Shown here piece by piece: positions 10,901 to 22,222 of a DNA stretch of 64,000 nucleotides. The position numbers and the translations under genes are program-made. This stretch comes from Vitellaria paradoxa (lineage: Eukaryota; Streptophyta; Magnoliopsida; Ericales; Sapotaceae). The first letter of the stretch is position 1; the number at the start of each line of letters is the position of its first letter. The stretch is taken from assembly GCA_019916065.1 (NCBI GenBank), contig CM034243.1:31894147-31958146 (forward strand), in the 5' to 3' direction. Under the pieces are notes generated by a model. That model saw only the letters and a list, made by a program, of their open reading frames with translations, did no database searches and had not been told where the DNA came from.

Positions 10901-13628
10901 CTCAAAATAAATAAATAAATAAATGAATGAATGAATTGAAAGAAAGTGAAAAAGAAGAAAGAAAAAGGATAAGGAAGAAAACCCTAAAAGGGATATAATG
11001 TTTAATTGATTGGTTATGAAAGATAAAAAATTCTTAGTGATACAATGTTTACAAATCATATGCATTGTAACTGACTTATCTTTAACTTGTGTGCCTATTT
11101 AGATTTTAGGTGTTCTAAGGAATTTGAGATCCTATGTTAAGTACACATAGAAACATACTGAATTATATGTAATAAAGCTAATATGTTCTAATTGATGTTC
11201 ATGCAATTGGTCTGCATCCTGGCTGCTATCTTTTATGCTGCATATTTTTAGTATTCTTGCAATTTTTTGGTTTAGGCACACTTTCGAAGGATTGATGGCA
11301 GAAACTTTTGATTAACTGGTGATGTAAACCATTTCTGTTTCGTAACCTTCAATGTTGTTATGTTGTGTTATCCACATCCACCCGTTACTGCTAGCATTTG
11401 TGTTTGGGTTTTGCCTTAAAACATATTTTTTGCTCTACATGCAGGTCCTAGAGAGGGATCAAATTATGGAGAAGTTCCAAGAAGTAACAGCTTGTTTGGA
11501 TCAAGCTCTTGGTGGAATTTCCTATGAAAAACTTGACATATCAGATGAAGTCAAGGAACAGGTGGGATTCATTTTTCAAAATTCTGCTGTCATTTTTTGG
11601 AGACGTGATTACAGGGAGCCCAAGCAATATGCTTTTTCTTAACTCAAGAGGCATGAAAAACTGTTTTTATCCTCTTTTTAGTTCACAGTTAGTGGAGAAT
11701 TTGAGCAGTGCCTAAAAAGAGAGGAGTTTTTCATTAATATTTTTTTTCCCCTTGCATGTATCTACAGGTTGAGCTTGTCCTTGCTCAGTTTAGAAGAGCT
11801 AAAGGAAGGGTCGATACTCCTGATGTTGAGCTGTACGAGGATCTTTCATCCCTTTACAAGAACAATGTTACATCTGCGGATCCAGCTCTCATAAGGAGAG
11901 TGGCTGAAAAATTACAACTAATGGGAATAGCTGACCTCACCCAAGAATCAATAGCTTTGCATGAGATGGTTTCTACTAGTGGAGATCCAGGGGAGACCAT
12001 AGAGCAGATGTCAATGCTACTGAAGAAAATTAAGGATTTTGTGCAGACAGAGAATCCAGATTTAGATTATCCTGCAAGGGAAAAGTCTACTGCTTCAAGT
12101 TGCAGTGGACAAGCATCCGCAGATGGCAATCACAAATCCGTTGTTATACCCATACCAGATGACTTCCGTTGTCCAATATCACTTGAGTTGATGAAGGATC
12201 CTGTCATTGTCTCTACAGGGCAGGTACTGTTCCTGCACCTTCTGCTCTTATATGGCTACAACTCAGTTGCATACACTTTTCTTTTCCATAAACCTTTCAA
12301 CATCTGGGTCTCATGCTCTTGTATGCATCCTCCATGAGTGCATAAATACAAGAGAATTTTTTCAATATTTGGGTCTTATACTCTTGTATGCGTGCTTCAT
12401 GAGTGCATAAATACAAGAGAACTGTTTGTGTCTTCAACTGTTCTTTAACAGGTCCCCTTTTTCTCTGCTGTAGACCTATGAGCGTTCCTGCATTGAGAAA
12501 TGGCTAGAAGCGGGGCATGGTACCTGTCCAAAGACACAACAGACCCTCACTAATACTACCCTCACACCCAACTACGTTCTCCGTAGCCTCATAACCCAGT
12601 GGTGCGAGGCAAATGGGATGGAACCACCAAAACGACCCAACTCCGGACCCAACAAGACTTCATCAGCATTCTCACCTGCTGAACGTACCAAGATAGAAAG
12701 CCTTCTCCGAAAGCTTAAATCTTGTAGCCCCGAAGATCAGAGATCTGCAGCAGGTGAAATCCGGCTTCTCGCTAAACGCAATACTGACAACCGTATTGCC
12801 ATAGCTGAAGCTGGTGCCATCCCTCTACTTGTAGGCCTTCTTTCAACACCTGATTCCCGCACCCAAGAACATGCTGTTACAGCGCTTCTTAACCTTTCCA
12901 TATGTGAAGATAATAAAGGAATTATCATAAGCTCTGGGGCAATCCCTGGTATAGTCCAAGTGCTCAAAAGGGGGAGCATGGAAGCTCGGGAAAATGCAGC
13001 GGCCACTCTATTTAGCCTGTCAGTTGTGGATGAAAACAAGGTTATGATTGGTAACTTAGGGGCAATCCCACCTCTTGTGACACTGCTTAGTGAAGGTACT
13101 CAAAGGGGCAAGAAAGATGCTGCAACCGCACTGTTCAACTTGTGCATATACCAAGGGAACAAAGGAAGGGCGGTGAGGGCTGGAGTTGTGCCCACATTGA
13201 TGGGACTACTTACAGAACCACAAGGTGGAATGGTGGACGAGGCGCTAGCCATACTGGCAATACTATCTGGCCATCACGATGGCAAGTCAGCCATTGGAGC
13301 TGCAGGTGCAGTACCAATTCTGGTTGAGCTTATTGGGAATGGATCTCCCCGAAACAAAGAGAACGCTGCTGCAGTTTTGGTTCATCTTTGTTCAGGAGAT
13401 CATCGTCAGTACCTAATAGAGGCTCAGGAGCTTGGATTGATGGGCTTACTGGTGGATTTAGCGCAGAATGGCACAGATAGAGGCAAGAGAAAGGCTGCAC
13501 AGTTGCTTGAAAGAATGAACAGATTCACATCACAGCAGAAGCAGGCCCAGGCTGAGGCACAAGTGGAGGCTCAGACTCAAAACCAGCAGTCACAGCCACC
13601 CTCTTCAGCAAATGTTGTTGACAGTTGA
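4952..13628 (+). CDS. PUB13: U-box/ARM-repeat E3 ubiquitin ligase, PUB13/SPL11 class
   Basis: Join 4952-5221, 11445-11561, 11768-12223, 12474-13628: all junctions are GT-AG and phase 0, giving 384 codons in the last exon and about 664 residues overall (Arabidopsis PUB13: 660). Residues 1-250 form the plant UND domain; the U-box runs about 258-332, beginning [20 protein letters not shown] and containing the [10 protein letters not shown] and CPKTQQ blocks; an intron splits it after Gln281. ARM repeats occupy about 357-630, with [23 protein letters not shown] and [19 protein letters not shown] typical of the SPL11 class. A Gln/Ala/Glu-rich tail follows. The start ATG has G at -3 and +4. In Arabidopsis PUB13, with PUB12, ubiquitinates the flagellin receptor FLS2, and rice SPL11 restrains cell death; that role here is inferred from orthology. 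The 6.2 kb first intron is unusually long and repeat-filled. Confidence 0.95.
7013..7910. mobile_element. Degraded hAT-like fragment with possible captured gene piece
   Basis: The left end (7030-7165) has 'tagggctgacaac' followed by repeated gagctt/gagctcg/caagctcg words, as in plant non-autonomous hAT elements. Related words recur near 7840-7905 in the opposite sense, but no clean terminal inverted repeat is seen on the right. Between them, 7240-7560 looks like a leader plus start of a plant gene: a pyrimidine-rich stretch, 'aaaccctagaccc', then an ATG at 7431 opening a frame [16 protein letters not shown]... that stops after about 29 codons. This may be a captured gene fragment. The source gene is not identified. 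Confidence 0.35.
9190..9914 (+). mobile_element. Decayed L1-type LINE 3' end
   Basis: Reading the plus strand with a frameshift near 9365 gives the C-terminal zinc-binding region of plant L1 reverse-transcriptase ORFs: [18 protein letters not shown], then [20 protein letters not shown]. Stops and a frameshift make it inactive. An 'aataaaattttcttatattat' run followed by A12 at 9903-9914 looks like the usual L1 tail. It sits in sense orientation in PUB13 intron 1. Confidence 0.55.
10872..10926. repeat. CT microsatellite followed by (AAAT)n
   Basis: Interrupted CT repeat about 10872-10903, then AAAT repeats to about 10926, within PUB13 intron 1. It is simple-sequence DNA with no evidence of function. 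Confidence 0.9.
12299..12425 (+). repeat. 65 bp tandem duplication with hairpin potential in PUB13 intron 3
   Basis: Two copies start near 12306 and 12371 ('gggtctcatgctcttgtat' and 'gggtcttatactcttgtat'). Each contains ctcttgtat and, about 30 bases on, atacaagag, which can pair into a 9 bp stem. The array lies between the donor at 12224 and the acceptor at 12471-12473 and does not touch the splice sites. Confidence 0.75.
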
Positions 13629-13950
13629 GAACTTTTGTTTACTCTTTTGTTGGCTTTCGCTTCTTCAGTTGGTTCTTTTAAAGTATTTGGGGGGAATTGT
13701 GGGGGAGGTGGAAGATCACCAGACCCAGGGAAGTTATTCATTTGTTCTTGTTGGGTTGAGGAGTATAATTCAGGGTAACTATGCATAGAATAGAATCATC
13801 AAAAGGGTAAAAAGGAAGGAGAAAGGAGGGTTTAAATGTGACTGACATGTATGCTGAATGTACCGTTGTAAACATGTGTAAGCATCCTCAGTTTTCTTTA
13901 TTTAAAAATTGAAGGAGATGTTTTCCTGTATCTCAAATTCCCAATTTTCA
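13629..13950 (+). other. Presumed PUB13 3' UTR
   Basis: Sequence after the TGA at 13626-13628 is T/G-rich and non-coding. No canonical AATAAA was seen near the expected end; plant signals are loose, so the end shown is a guess. Confidence 0.4.
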
Positions 13951-15189
13951 TATTTTGGACTTCTGCATGGCCAGATCTAAGAACAAACAAAAGTTTTCCA
14001 TGGCACGAGGGGGAAAAAACAAAGAACAAGAGACGGGGTGGGATATGCATTTTGTTTTGCAGGAGTGTGTCTTTGTGCGTTGGTTGGGGGAGGAGAGTGA
14101 TTCTCTACGTAGGAGATTTCATTCTTCCAAAATTCAAATAGGGACTCAAATTTTGCTTACGATCTTAGCACCCAGTGATCATCTCCCTTTGATAGAAGCC
14201 AGCAGGTTAGTCATAGTGAGCTTTCTCGTTTCCATGCTCTCTCTCTCTCTCTCCTTCTTCCAAGTTATGTTGCATTTATGTTGGCAGCCATTGAAACCTA
14301 CCTCCATTTTCATATCCAGATAATTTTTCACCTTTCTCAAACTTTGGTACTACCAAACAGCCCTAGGTGCCTTTGTTTGCACTAGAAATAGAGCAACCAA
14401 ATTCCGTTACCTTGCCTCTGATTGACTGGGGAATATAATGATGGGATAATTGTAATGATAATTTATGATATTGGATATAACATAAGATTAATTTTCTTAT
14501 ATAGAATTATTTTATTTATTAGTTATTTATTTGATTTTTAGTTGGTGAGACAAGATATAATTTGATAGGAAATAATTTTGGACGTTTAAATTATGACAGA
14601 AAATAATTCTAAAGATATATTATAGGTTCTAGTTACGAGATTCTCCTAAGAATATAGCATTCACATCTCGTCAATAAATAGATTAATGGCTAAAATGAGA
14701 TATAGTAGAGTCCACAAAATTAGCAATCCCAATCAGACTCTTTATATCCTTAATCAAATATACCTTTTATGTAAAAGTTTGTAATATAAATGTATTTTTT
14801 GATTTGTAAATTTGGTAGAACAAATATATATTTCTCTGATCATTCTATACAGAGAATTGAAATGTGGAGAGAAGCTCAGTTATCACAAATTCATTGAACG
14901 TTTGAAAGGAGAAATTTTTGGTTAGTATCATTTATTCCAAATGCAATAAAATTAAACATATGATGACAAAAGAAAATATAATTTCTCCCACAACACTCAA
15001 AGTTGCCTATATTCTAATTACATAAAAGCCTTCAGGGCTCGTAGATAAAGAATACGAGCCTATTGTTGATACCCGCAATACACAAAAATGAGAGCATGAT
15101 GACTAAATTTGACATTGATTATTTGTTACAATAATTACAAGATGATAGATAATAGACTTGTCAGAGAACAAATCAATGGAATTGAATGA
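13951..15189. other. Intergenic stretch, possible copia LTR remnant
   Basis: No supported gene. The 122-codon frame at 13955-14323 lacks domains and contains a CT tract. From about 14440 to 14950 the DNA is AT-rich with features that may belong to a decayed LTR of the copia relic that follows ('tctgatcattctatacagagaatt'), but no second LTR was paired with it. Confidence 0.35.
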
Positions 15190-16640
15190 ATTCTTAACAT
15201 TTACAATCAATATAAGATGCATATGGATGAATTTATTATCATGTCTTCCATTATTGATAAATTACCTCCTCCATGGAAAGACTTCATGAGAAGTCTGAAG
15301 CATAGAAAAGATGAAATTTCTATGGAGAACTTGGCCGGTCATTTTCATATAGAAGAGGAATGTTGTTCTCAAGATGATAACAATAAGGTGTCAAATGTAT
15401 ATGTTAGCAAGATCCATGTCATTAAAAAAGGGCATGTGAACAATGCCACAAAATAGAAGAAAGTGAAAGCTAGAAATTTGGAAATAATAAAGGAAATTTG
15501 GTTAGCAATCCAACGCCCACAACAACAAAGAAAGAAATATTCTTGTTTCTTCTATGGAAAACTTGGACATTTCAAGTTTGACCGTAGATTTCTCAAGAAC
15601 AAAAAAATAATGAGAAATTTTTAGTTATAATTTCTAAAATCAACATAATAGAAACTGAGAAGGTTTGGTAGACAGATTTTGGAGCAATAAGGCATGTTTG
15701 CAAAGATAAGGTTTACTGCAAGCATGTTGAATATATCGAAGATGGAAGTGTCATCTACCTAGAAAATGTTGCATCAACTTTATTCTGTTCCCGAGATATA
15801 TTTTTGTGGGAAAAAGATATTTGTATAAAAACATATTTAAACTTCATAATGATATTAATAAAGTATCTAATTATATTTCTATTGTTGATTCATCTTATTA
15901 ATGGCATAGTTTTTTAGGATTTGTTAATTTAATACGTCATTTTATAATTGTATTGATAAATGAAAATTGTGCATACCTACTAAAACAAAGAGAATCCTAT
16001 TTCCTAAGAGATAGAAAAATACACTAATGTGCTTCAATTAATTTATAGTGATGTATGTGACTTTTATGGTGCTTTCACGATAAGAGAAAATAAATATTTT
16101 GTTATACGTAATTATGACTTTTCTATACGTTATTATGTTTATTTGCTGCATTCTAAAAATGAATTCATGAAATACTTTCAAATTTATAAAATTGAAGTAG
16201 AATTGCAAAATAATATTTATATCAAATGTTTAAAATCTGATAGGTTATGGGATTTGCTACATCAGAGACCTTTAGTTTTGGAGGGATTCACGGATGGTAG
16301 TTAGATTTTTATACTTGGTTGGGGTGCCATATCTTGGGGATCAAAGAAGCAAACTTGCACTGCAGCCTCCACCACGGAAGCAAAATTTGTAGCAATAGCA
16401 TCAAGCAGGTAACACTTGGTTACTTTAAATCTTGAGTTTAATCAGACAAAGTACACTATAAGAATAATTGCAAGCATTAATATTTAGTCATCCTAAGTTA
16501 AAAACGCTTGATTCTATAATGTAAAGAGGATAGGCTGAATCAAATACTCTTGATGAATCTGTAATGAATAGTCATTGTAATGCTTTAGCTATGGGGGCAT
16601 TTTGGATAGAGTTCACTTGCATCAGTCTGAAGTAACCCCC
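15190..16640 (+). mobile_element. Internally deleted, decayed Ty1-copia retrotransposon
   Basis: Collinear remnants of copia polyprotein are readable in several frames. A gag segment (15217-15456) has IDKLPPPWKDFMRSLKHRK. A damaged zinc knuckle follows near 15541-15590, with cysteines lost. A protease-like 'TDFGAIRHVCKDK' block lies near 15670-15715, the integrase-core start at 16029-16250 (LQLIYSDVCDF) and RNase H-like residues at 16270-16410 (SKKQTCTAASTTEAKFVAIAS). Most of integrase and all of reverse transcriptase are missing, and there are many stops. It cannot be active. Confidence 0.75.
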
Positions 16641-17660
16641 TTTCAAGATCAAGTGTTTGGCTCCTAAAGCACTTGCAAAAGGATATAGACACAATCCACA
16701 AAAATATTAGAGTAATACTGTACTCATTGCCCAGCTATCCTGTACAACTCACCGCTCAAGTAAATACTATTGATTTTCAAACAAAAAATAATATCTCACG
16801 GCTGTAATGATTTTGGACGAAATATATTGGTGACTACCTGTACAAAATAGGCGAGCAGTGACTGGTGCAGAAAAAAAAATAGTAGGGATAAAATAATGAA
16901 AATGTTAATCTATTACTGAAATTTTCTAAAAAATAAGTCTTATGTGGTAGTGCGTGCAAATAATCATTATAGAATCTCTAGTTATCATTGTGTACCATGC
17001 CATCCTGGTCTAAGCATCAACATGGATATGCTTAATAAATGTTCAATTTGCAAGATGCCTTTATGATACCATAAGACTTCAAAATTAATGGAAATCAAAG
17101 CTTTCAAATTATACTGGGAATGGTCGGGGAGTTGTTAGATATTTCCAAAATAAAGGAGATGTGCGTTTTCCCACATTGGAAGACAAGAAATATTTAATGA
17201 GTTTAAATGCTTGGCAAATCTGTCACACACTGAACACGCATGCAGAATTGCGTGCACAACGCTCCAATTAAACAATAAATAAAATTTTTGTATAGGCTGT
17301 ATTAATTTTTTTTATTTATTTAAAATCAGGTTTTATAATTGATTTTTGATTGTTTGAGAATCTAAACTCAAATCCTAACAGTTGTTGATTGTCGAGGTAA
17401 TTATTTGACTACGAAAATGTCTACCAATTAACTACCATATTTATATTCTAATTATTATGTATGTTCCAAACAAACACTACTTACTAAAAAAAAAAAAATC
17501 CCTACTGATTTTTCCCTAATTCATCTTGAAAACTGATTTCGTCATTATATCCTAGAAGCGATTTGTGATCTGATCTGCACTGCTGATTCATGCTGGTGGG
17601 GGCAAATTAAGCTTCATAAAAAGTGGCATTGCAACACACATTGAAGTTAATTTTCAGACT
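16641..17660. other. Intergenic, no gene seen
   Basis: AT-rich DNA following the copia relic. It may include leftover copia 3' sequence to about 16700. No open frame, RNA gene or clean repeat was recognised. Confidence 0.4.
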
Positions 17661-17670
17661 TCCTGAACTT

Positions 17671-17676
17671 GTTCTC

Positions 17677-17725
<49 letters not shown>
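17671..17725. repeat. (CT)n microsatellite
   Basis: A nearly pure CT run of about 50 bases with one TA interruption early in the tract. Confidence 0.97.
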
Positions 17726-17729
<4 letters not shown>

Positions 17730-17806
17730 AAAAGCAGCCGCCCATCCTTGCACTCTCTTATTCCTGAATTTGTTTTCTGTTTTTCTAACACGCAGCCACC
17801 CACGTA

Positions 17807-18221
17807 TAGGTGAAAACGAATCGAACTATTCTCGATCTATTCGAGCTCGAGTCGAATAAAAATTGGCTCGAGCTCAGTTCGTTACTAAAACGAGCTCGAA
17901 TCGAGCTTAATTTGTAACTTGTTTAGATTCAAGCTCAAGCTTGAGTTTTGAAAAAGATTAGCTCGAAAGCTCGTAAACCGGTTAAATAAAATAATATATA
18001 CATATAAATATATTTAATAATATTTTTTTATATTTTTAATAATATTTTATTTATTATATTTTAAACTAAAATGACATCATTTTGGTTTAGTCAAGTTATT
18101 CGCAAGCTGCGCTCAAATTTAAGTTCTTTTTTATCGACCCAAACTCGAGTTTATATGAAGATTTGAACCTCGAGCTCGAATAAATTAAAACTTGTCTTAA
18201 TTCGACTCGTTTCCACCCTTA
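17807..18221. mobile_element. hAT-like MITE with gagctcga-rich arms
   Basis: The element begins 'taggtgaaaacgaatcgaa' and ends with the near inverse 'ttcgactcgtttccacccttA'. The arms are full of gagctcga/tcgagctc words around an AT-rich centre. This is the layout of widespread plant non-autonomous hAT elements, whose ends resemble TAGGGGTGxAAACGAG. The flanking 8-mers do not match, so the target-site duplication is lost or the ends are slightly misplaced. No coding capacity. Confidence 0.7.
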
Positions 18222-19340
18222 CACTCACTCGTACACTCTTTTTAGTTCAGGCTCCGTAACAGTCACCGACTGTGTCACAAATTCAGGAGCAGAAGCATTG
18301 GTGTGTTGTTATTAAAAAACCTTGTTATGGAACCCATTAGATTTTTACACCAACAATATCTTCACACTACTATGTAAAGCTTGTGCCTACCCCAACTCCA
18401 TCTCATGCTAGCACGATACGATACCTCTTGACCTCCTGCTTACTGTCCATTGCTTCATAGAAGGTATAAAATTGAGACTTAAATTGGAAAGGAAAAAAAA
18501 AAAGTTAAACTTTTTTTTATCTAATTAGTAACTAACTAATAAAAAACTAATTTTTTTTTTTTTTTGGTGTCTGAAAAGGAAAAAAAATTACCTTTAGATT
18601 TTTAACTTTTTGTTAATTTGATATTTTTGTCATTTATAGTTTAAAAAAAATTTAAAAATCTAAGAAAATAAATTTAATCATTTAAAAAAAATTAAAAAAA
18701 CTAAATAGTCAGAAGCTGAATAGCCAACTAAGCTTTCCAAACGAAGCCTAAGGTTTGTCGGTTCATAGACCTGCAGGTTAGTTGGCTAGCTGATGTGCAA
18801 ATGCACATGCCATTAACTTTTTTGCTAAAACGGCTCTCCCTTCAATAACTGTATTCTTGCAAATAAGATTAAATAATCAGAGTTAAAGTAATTATTACAT
18901 TAAATAACAGTAAGACCCAAAAACAGAACTCACAGAATAACAATATATAAACTAGAGGGTTTATCTATTCGTTAACTTCAAGACCTCCGAAATTAGTCGA
19001 GATACGTGTAAGATGATTCAGACACCCTTGATTACCTAAAAAAAAAAAAATGAAAATAGAGGGAGCACCATGTTACATCTTAAGCATGCGTTTGAAACTT
19101 ATATGGTGAGGACAAGTAGGAGGAAGCATGAAATGAAAAATATAAGGAAATGAAAAATATTTCTTTATAAATTAATTCCTCCTCCATCTCTTTTAACTTT
19201 TACATCAACGAATCTGCAATCCAAACACAGCCTTACTAAAAGATCTAAACATGAAATAGCAACCGGGTCACAACAGAAGACAAATAATCTTAGATAAATT
19301 CTCAGGATCTCATAATAGATGTTATCTCCAGATTACAAAA
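18222..19340. other. Intergenic DNA with AT-rich repeat fragment
   Basis: No gene seen. The part 18480-18780 (T-rich words, 'gttaatttgatatttttgtcattta', 'ataaatttaatcattt') resembles AT-rich segments at 49880-50110, 53330-53560 and 57300-57500, suggesting a dispersed family. The rest shows no recognisable structure. Confidence 0.4.
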
Positions 19341-19556
19341 TTAGTTCGCAAAAAATTCACAAACAGATGCAGTCATGTACTTTGTGATCTGTACATGAAA
19401 TAGCTTTGCTTTTCCAAGGTGGCTCTTTGCCTCAAAAACACGTTGATAAAGTTCAGTCTCATTCAAAAGCTCAAGCAAGCAACTGAGTTTGCCAAGCATG
19501 ACGATAGAAAGCCACCTTTTAGGATAAGACCACTGCTGGCATAATTCAACGTGTAT
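19341..19556 (-). pseudogene. Orphan 3'-terminal exon of an unidentified gene
   Basis: On the minus strand a polypyrimidine tract and the acceptor CTCTGCAG precede an uninterrupted 71-codon frame from 19556 to a TAA at 19343-19341. The residues (for example HVELCQQWSYPKRWLSIVML, then LLELLNETELYQRVFEAKSH) have the composition of a real helical protein, not chance translation. I cannot name the family. Upstream exons would have to lie between this point and 23300, where only the duplicated block at 20191-20651 offers a candidate. It may be the tail of a truncated gene or a transposed fragment. Confidence 0.35.
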
Positions 19557-19694
19557 CTGCAGAGCAGGTTAAAAACAATTTTAGCTTGAAAACCAAAAAA
19601 AAAAAAAAAAAAGCGGGAGGGGAGGGCAGGACGAGACAACAATGCCCCATTTCTGCTTGCGAGATATACTTGGTGATGATGATTCATAACAGTT

Positions 19695-20090
19695 TAAAAA
19701 GTATGGATACGGATAAGGGATACATATACGATACGGGTACGGATATGGACACGAACATGACAATTTTAAAAAAATGAAGATACGGACACGGTAGGAATAC
19801 AGCCAAAAAAAATATAAATTTTGTATTTTTTTTTTTTAGTTATGTATATGAATATAACATTTATAGTAAAACTAATTTAATATATAATTCAATATATTTT
19901 ATAATTTTAAGACTTTTGACTACTCAAATCTAGATTTGTCTTCATCATATATTTAAAGAAAAATGATAAGATAAAAGGACACCACGTGATATGCCTGACA
20001 CTTATCTTGAAGTGTCTAAAGAGCATGTGTGTCCGATACGTGTCGAATATGGTTACAACACCTATTTAGAAGTGTCCATACTTCCTAGAT
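19695..20090. repeat. Interspersed 'gtgtcc/gatacg' repeat, copy 1
   Basis: It starts with alternating 'ggatacgg/gggtacgg' words, passes through an AT-rich middle and ends with 'gtgtccgatacgtgtcgaatatgg...gaagtgtccatacttcctag'. A second copy in the opposite orientation lies at about 22560-22985. Such sequences are common in plant introns and intergenic DNA; the element class is unclear to me. Confidence 0.5.
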
Positions 20091-20190
20091 AACAGCAATG
20101 TCAAGGTTTGACAGGTTCTAACGCAGTTTCAATAGAAATTTCAACAAGCCCGGGACGTATGACAATGCAGAGGAGTCTTTGTTATCCACA

Positions 20191-20646
20191 TTAACGCATT
20201 TAGGAGACTAAGGTCATTCAGAGCACCAATAATTGGCAATTGGACAGGAAAATGAAATATCATTAACAAGCGTAATACCAGAAAGACAAATGTGGCATAA
20301 ATAAATGAAATATCTGAACAATGTGGGGAAAGAATTCGGCCTGCACGGTTGCAATGTAAAGAGCATGTTACAAAAACAGAAAATATACTACCATATAGAA
20401 ACCGTGAAATATTGAGAATTAACGCATTTAGGAGACTAAGGTCATTCAGAGCACCAATAATTGGCAATTGGACAGGAAAATGAAATATCATTAACAAGCG
20501 TAATACCAGAAAGACAAATGTGGCATAAATAAATGAAATATCTGAACAATGTGGGGAAAGAATTCGGCCTGCACGGTTGCAATGTAAAGAGCATGTTACA
20601 AAAACAGAAAATATACTACCATATAGAAACCGTGAAATATTGAGAA
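20191..20646. repeat. Exact 228 bp tandem duplication
   Basis: 20191-20418 and 20419-20646 appear identical by eye over all 228 bases, with TTAAC at each start and again at 20647-20651. 228 is divisible by three, so the minus-strand frame runs through both copies. On the minus strand each unit holds a convincing acceptor (…CCGTGCAG) followed by a frame beginning AEFFPHIVQIFHLFMPHLSF and a GT at 20278-20277 (copy 2: 20506-20505). This could be a duplicated 62-base exon. Identity implies a very recent event, or possibly an assembly artefact. Confidence 0.9.
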
Positions 20647-21682
20647 TTAACCTACATTGTATTTCGATCATAGATTGATAGAGGGAAAATAAAAGAGAAA
20701 AGAAAAGGTAGGAAATAAAAATGAAGTGAAAGGTAGGAAATAAAAAAAAAAAAAGAAAAAGTAGGAAATAAAAGAGAAAAAAGCAAATTTAGTTCGTTTA
20801 ACATTGTTGGTCAAATGAGAAGAAAATGAGTAGATATGACCACTAAGGGTGAGTTTGGAGTGATAAAAAGTAAGATAAAATGTGATTTGAGAAAATTTTT
20901 TGCGTTTGGTGCACACACCTCAAACCGCGTTTTTTGGAGATGAATAGTAAAATTCCTGTTCTGACGGATTGAATTTCCATTTGGACGGATTCAAAATTTT
21001 GGACAATTATAGCTTCTTTGCACTACAATCCGTCCAAATGGTTATCTAAACGGGTTGTAGAAACCATTTGGACGAAAGTTAGCCGCTCGAATCCGTTTGA
21101 ACGGTTTCTACAATCTGTTGGAATAGTTTCTATGACCCCACAAAAAATAGTCAAAAGTAGGAGTCATTCGGTAGCTTGAGAGTCCATGGTAAGAATAGCA
21201 AAAAATTTTTTGCTATTTGATTAACAGAATTCTAGTTATCAACTTTTTTTTGAAAGGTATTAAACTTTTTTTAAATTTTGAGAAGACGGGAATGTGTAAA
21301 AATATATAGAGATTTCAGAGGTTTTCAGAGATTTTCACCAAAATTTGGTATGCCAAGCGCACCCTAAGACAACCTGTTGGCACGCCTAGATGCTGACGTG
21401 GACACCACCTTGGGATAGGAATCTTCTAGATTATTCTAGGCCACTCAGAACATTCAAAGCTTCTCTTGGTTAGTCTAGTGCCATGTACATAACTAGGGTT
21501 CTGCTGTCTGTTCTAGAATAGTGCTAGATAAGTTTGCTAATTGCTTATAAAATTTTGGATTGAGGCTAGCTTCCTTGATAAGTATTGTAAGTATCTGAGT
21601 GCGGGGCATTCTAAAATAGGAAGTAGCTTTCTTAATAAGCCTTTATCTAGTAAATGTCCGAGTTTTGTGGAGGATTCTGTGC

Positions 21683-22075
21683 GGGCCTGTTTGGTTGCCA
21701 TGCCAAAACACTAACTTTCAACTTTCTCCAACCTTTTTCGCCAACATTTACCAAACACATAAAAGAACTAATGACGCACAAAACCAACAACTTTTTCCAA
21801 CTTCTAATTAACTTTCACAAGTTTTCACCACGTACAAAGGGGACGTTTGGAGTGCCAAAAAAAAAAACCAAAAGTTGGTATTGATTTGATGTAAAAGTGA
21901 CACGTGGTGAAATTTGATTAGAGAAATTTGAAATTTTTAAAGTTTTTTAGAATTCTTTGAAAAATTTTGGAGCCCCAAACGGTCCCAAAACTTTTGCTAA
22001 AAATTAAACGTGGCAACACTAAGATAAAAGTTACAAAAAGTTGAAATTTTTTTTGTTTACCAAACACACTCTAAG
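21683..22075. mobile_element. MITE containing a second nested MITE
   Basis: The outer element starts near 'cctgtttggttgccatgcc' and ends at 'ttgtttaccaaacacactc', i.e. inverted 'gtttgg...ccaaac' ends around thymine-rich arms. The inner element lies at 21838-21989 and is listed separately. The outer ends are imperfect, so boundaries are approximate. Confidence 0.45.
21838..21989. mobile_element. Inner MITE with gggac(c)gtttgg ends
   Basis: Left end 'ggggacgtttggagtgccaaa', right end 'ttttggagccccaaacggtccc'. The reverse complement of the right end is gggaccgtttggggctccaaaa, matching the left at most positions. Length is about 150 bp, AT-rich, no coding frame. It interrupts the larger element at 21683-22075. 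Confidence 0.6.
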
Positions 22076-22222
22076 TAGGGGTGACCCCTCATTTGTAAGC
22101 ATTAAAGTCTTGAGTAAGAGTCCAAGCATTTTCCAAGCTCTCTTCTTATCTCTCTTGAATCCTCAAATCTTTATAAGTTTCTCTGTCTTCTTTGTTATGT
22201 TTTTGCTTCTTAACAATTCTTA

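Larger units (their letters stand above)
5222..11444 (+). other. PUB13 intron 1 (6.2 kb), repeat-filled
   Basis: The donor ATG|GTGCGT and acceptor TGCAG|GTCCTA join exons 1 and 2 in phase 0. The intron carries A/T runs, a TA repeat (7190-7208), a hAT-like fragment (7013-7910), a relic L1 LINE (9190-9914), GA and CT microsatellites (10070-10092, 10872-10903) and an (AAAT)n run (10906-10926). The stretch 8390-8480 has 'gtattcgacacatgtc...gtgtcc' words also seen in the family at 19695-20090. No internal gene is supported; the frame at 8516-8770 has no recognisable domain. Confidence 0.8.

Noticed and set aside
13955..14323. 122-codon frame downstream of PUB13
   Set aside because: No domain, includes a CT tract, codon use not gene-like; probably chance.
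20141..20671. 176-codon minus-strand frame across the 228 bp duplication
   Set aside because: Openness comes from 228 being divisible by three; better read as duplicated exon plus intron sequence with acceptor CCGTGCAG.
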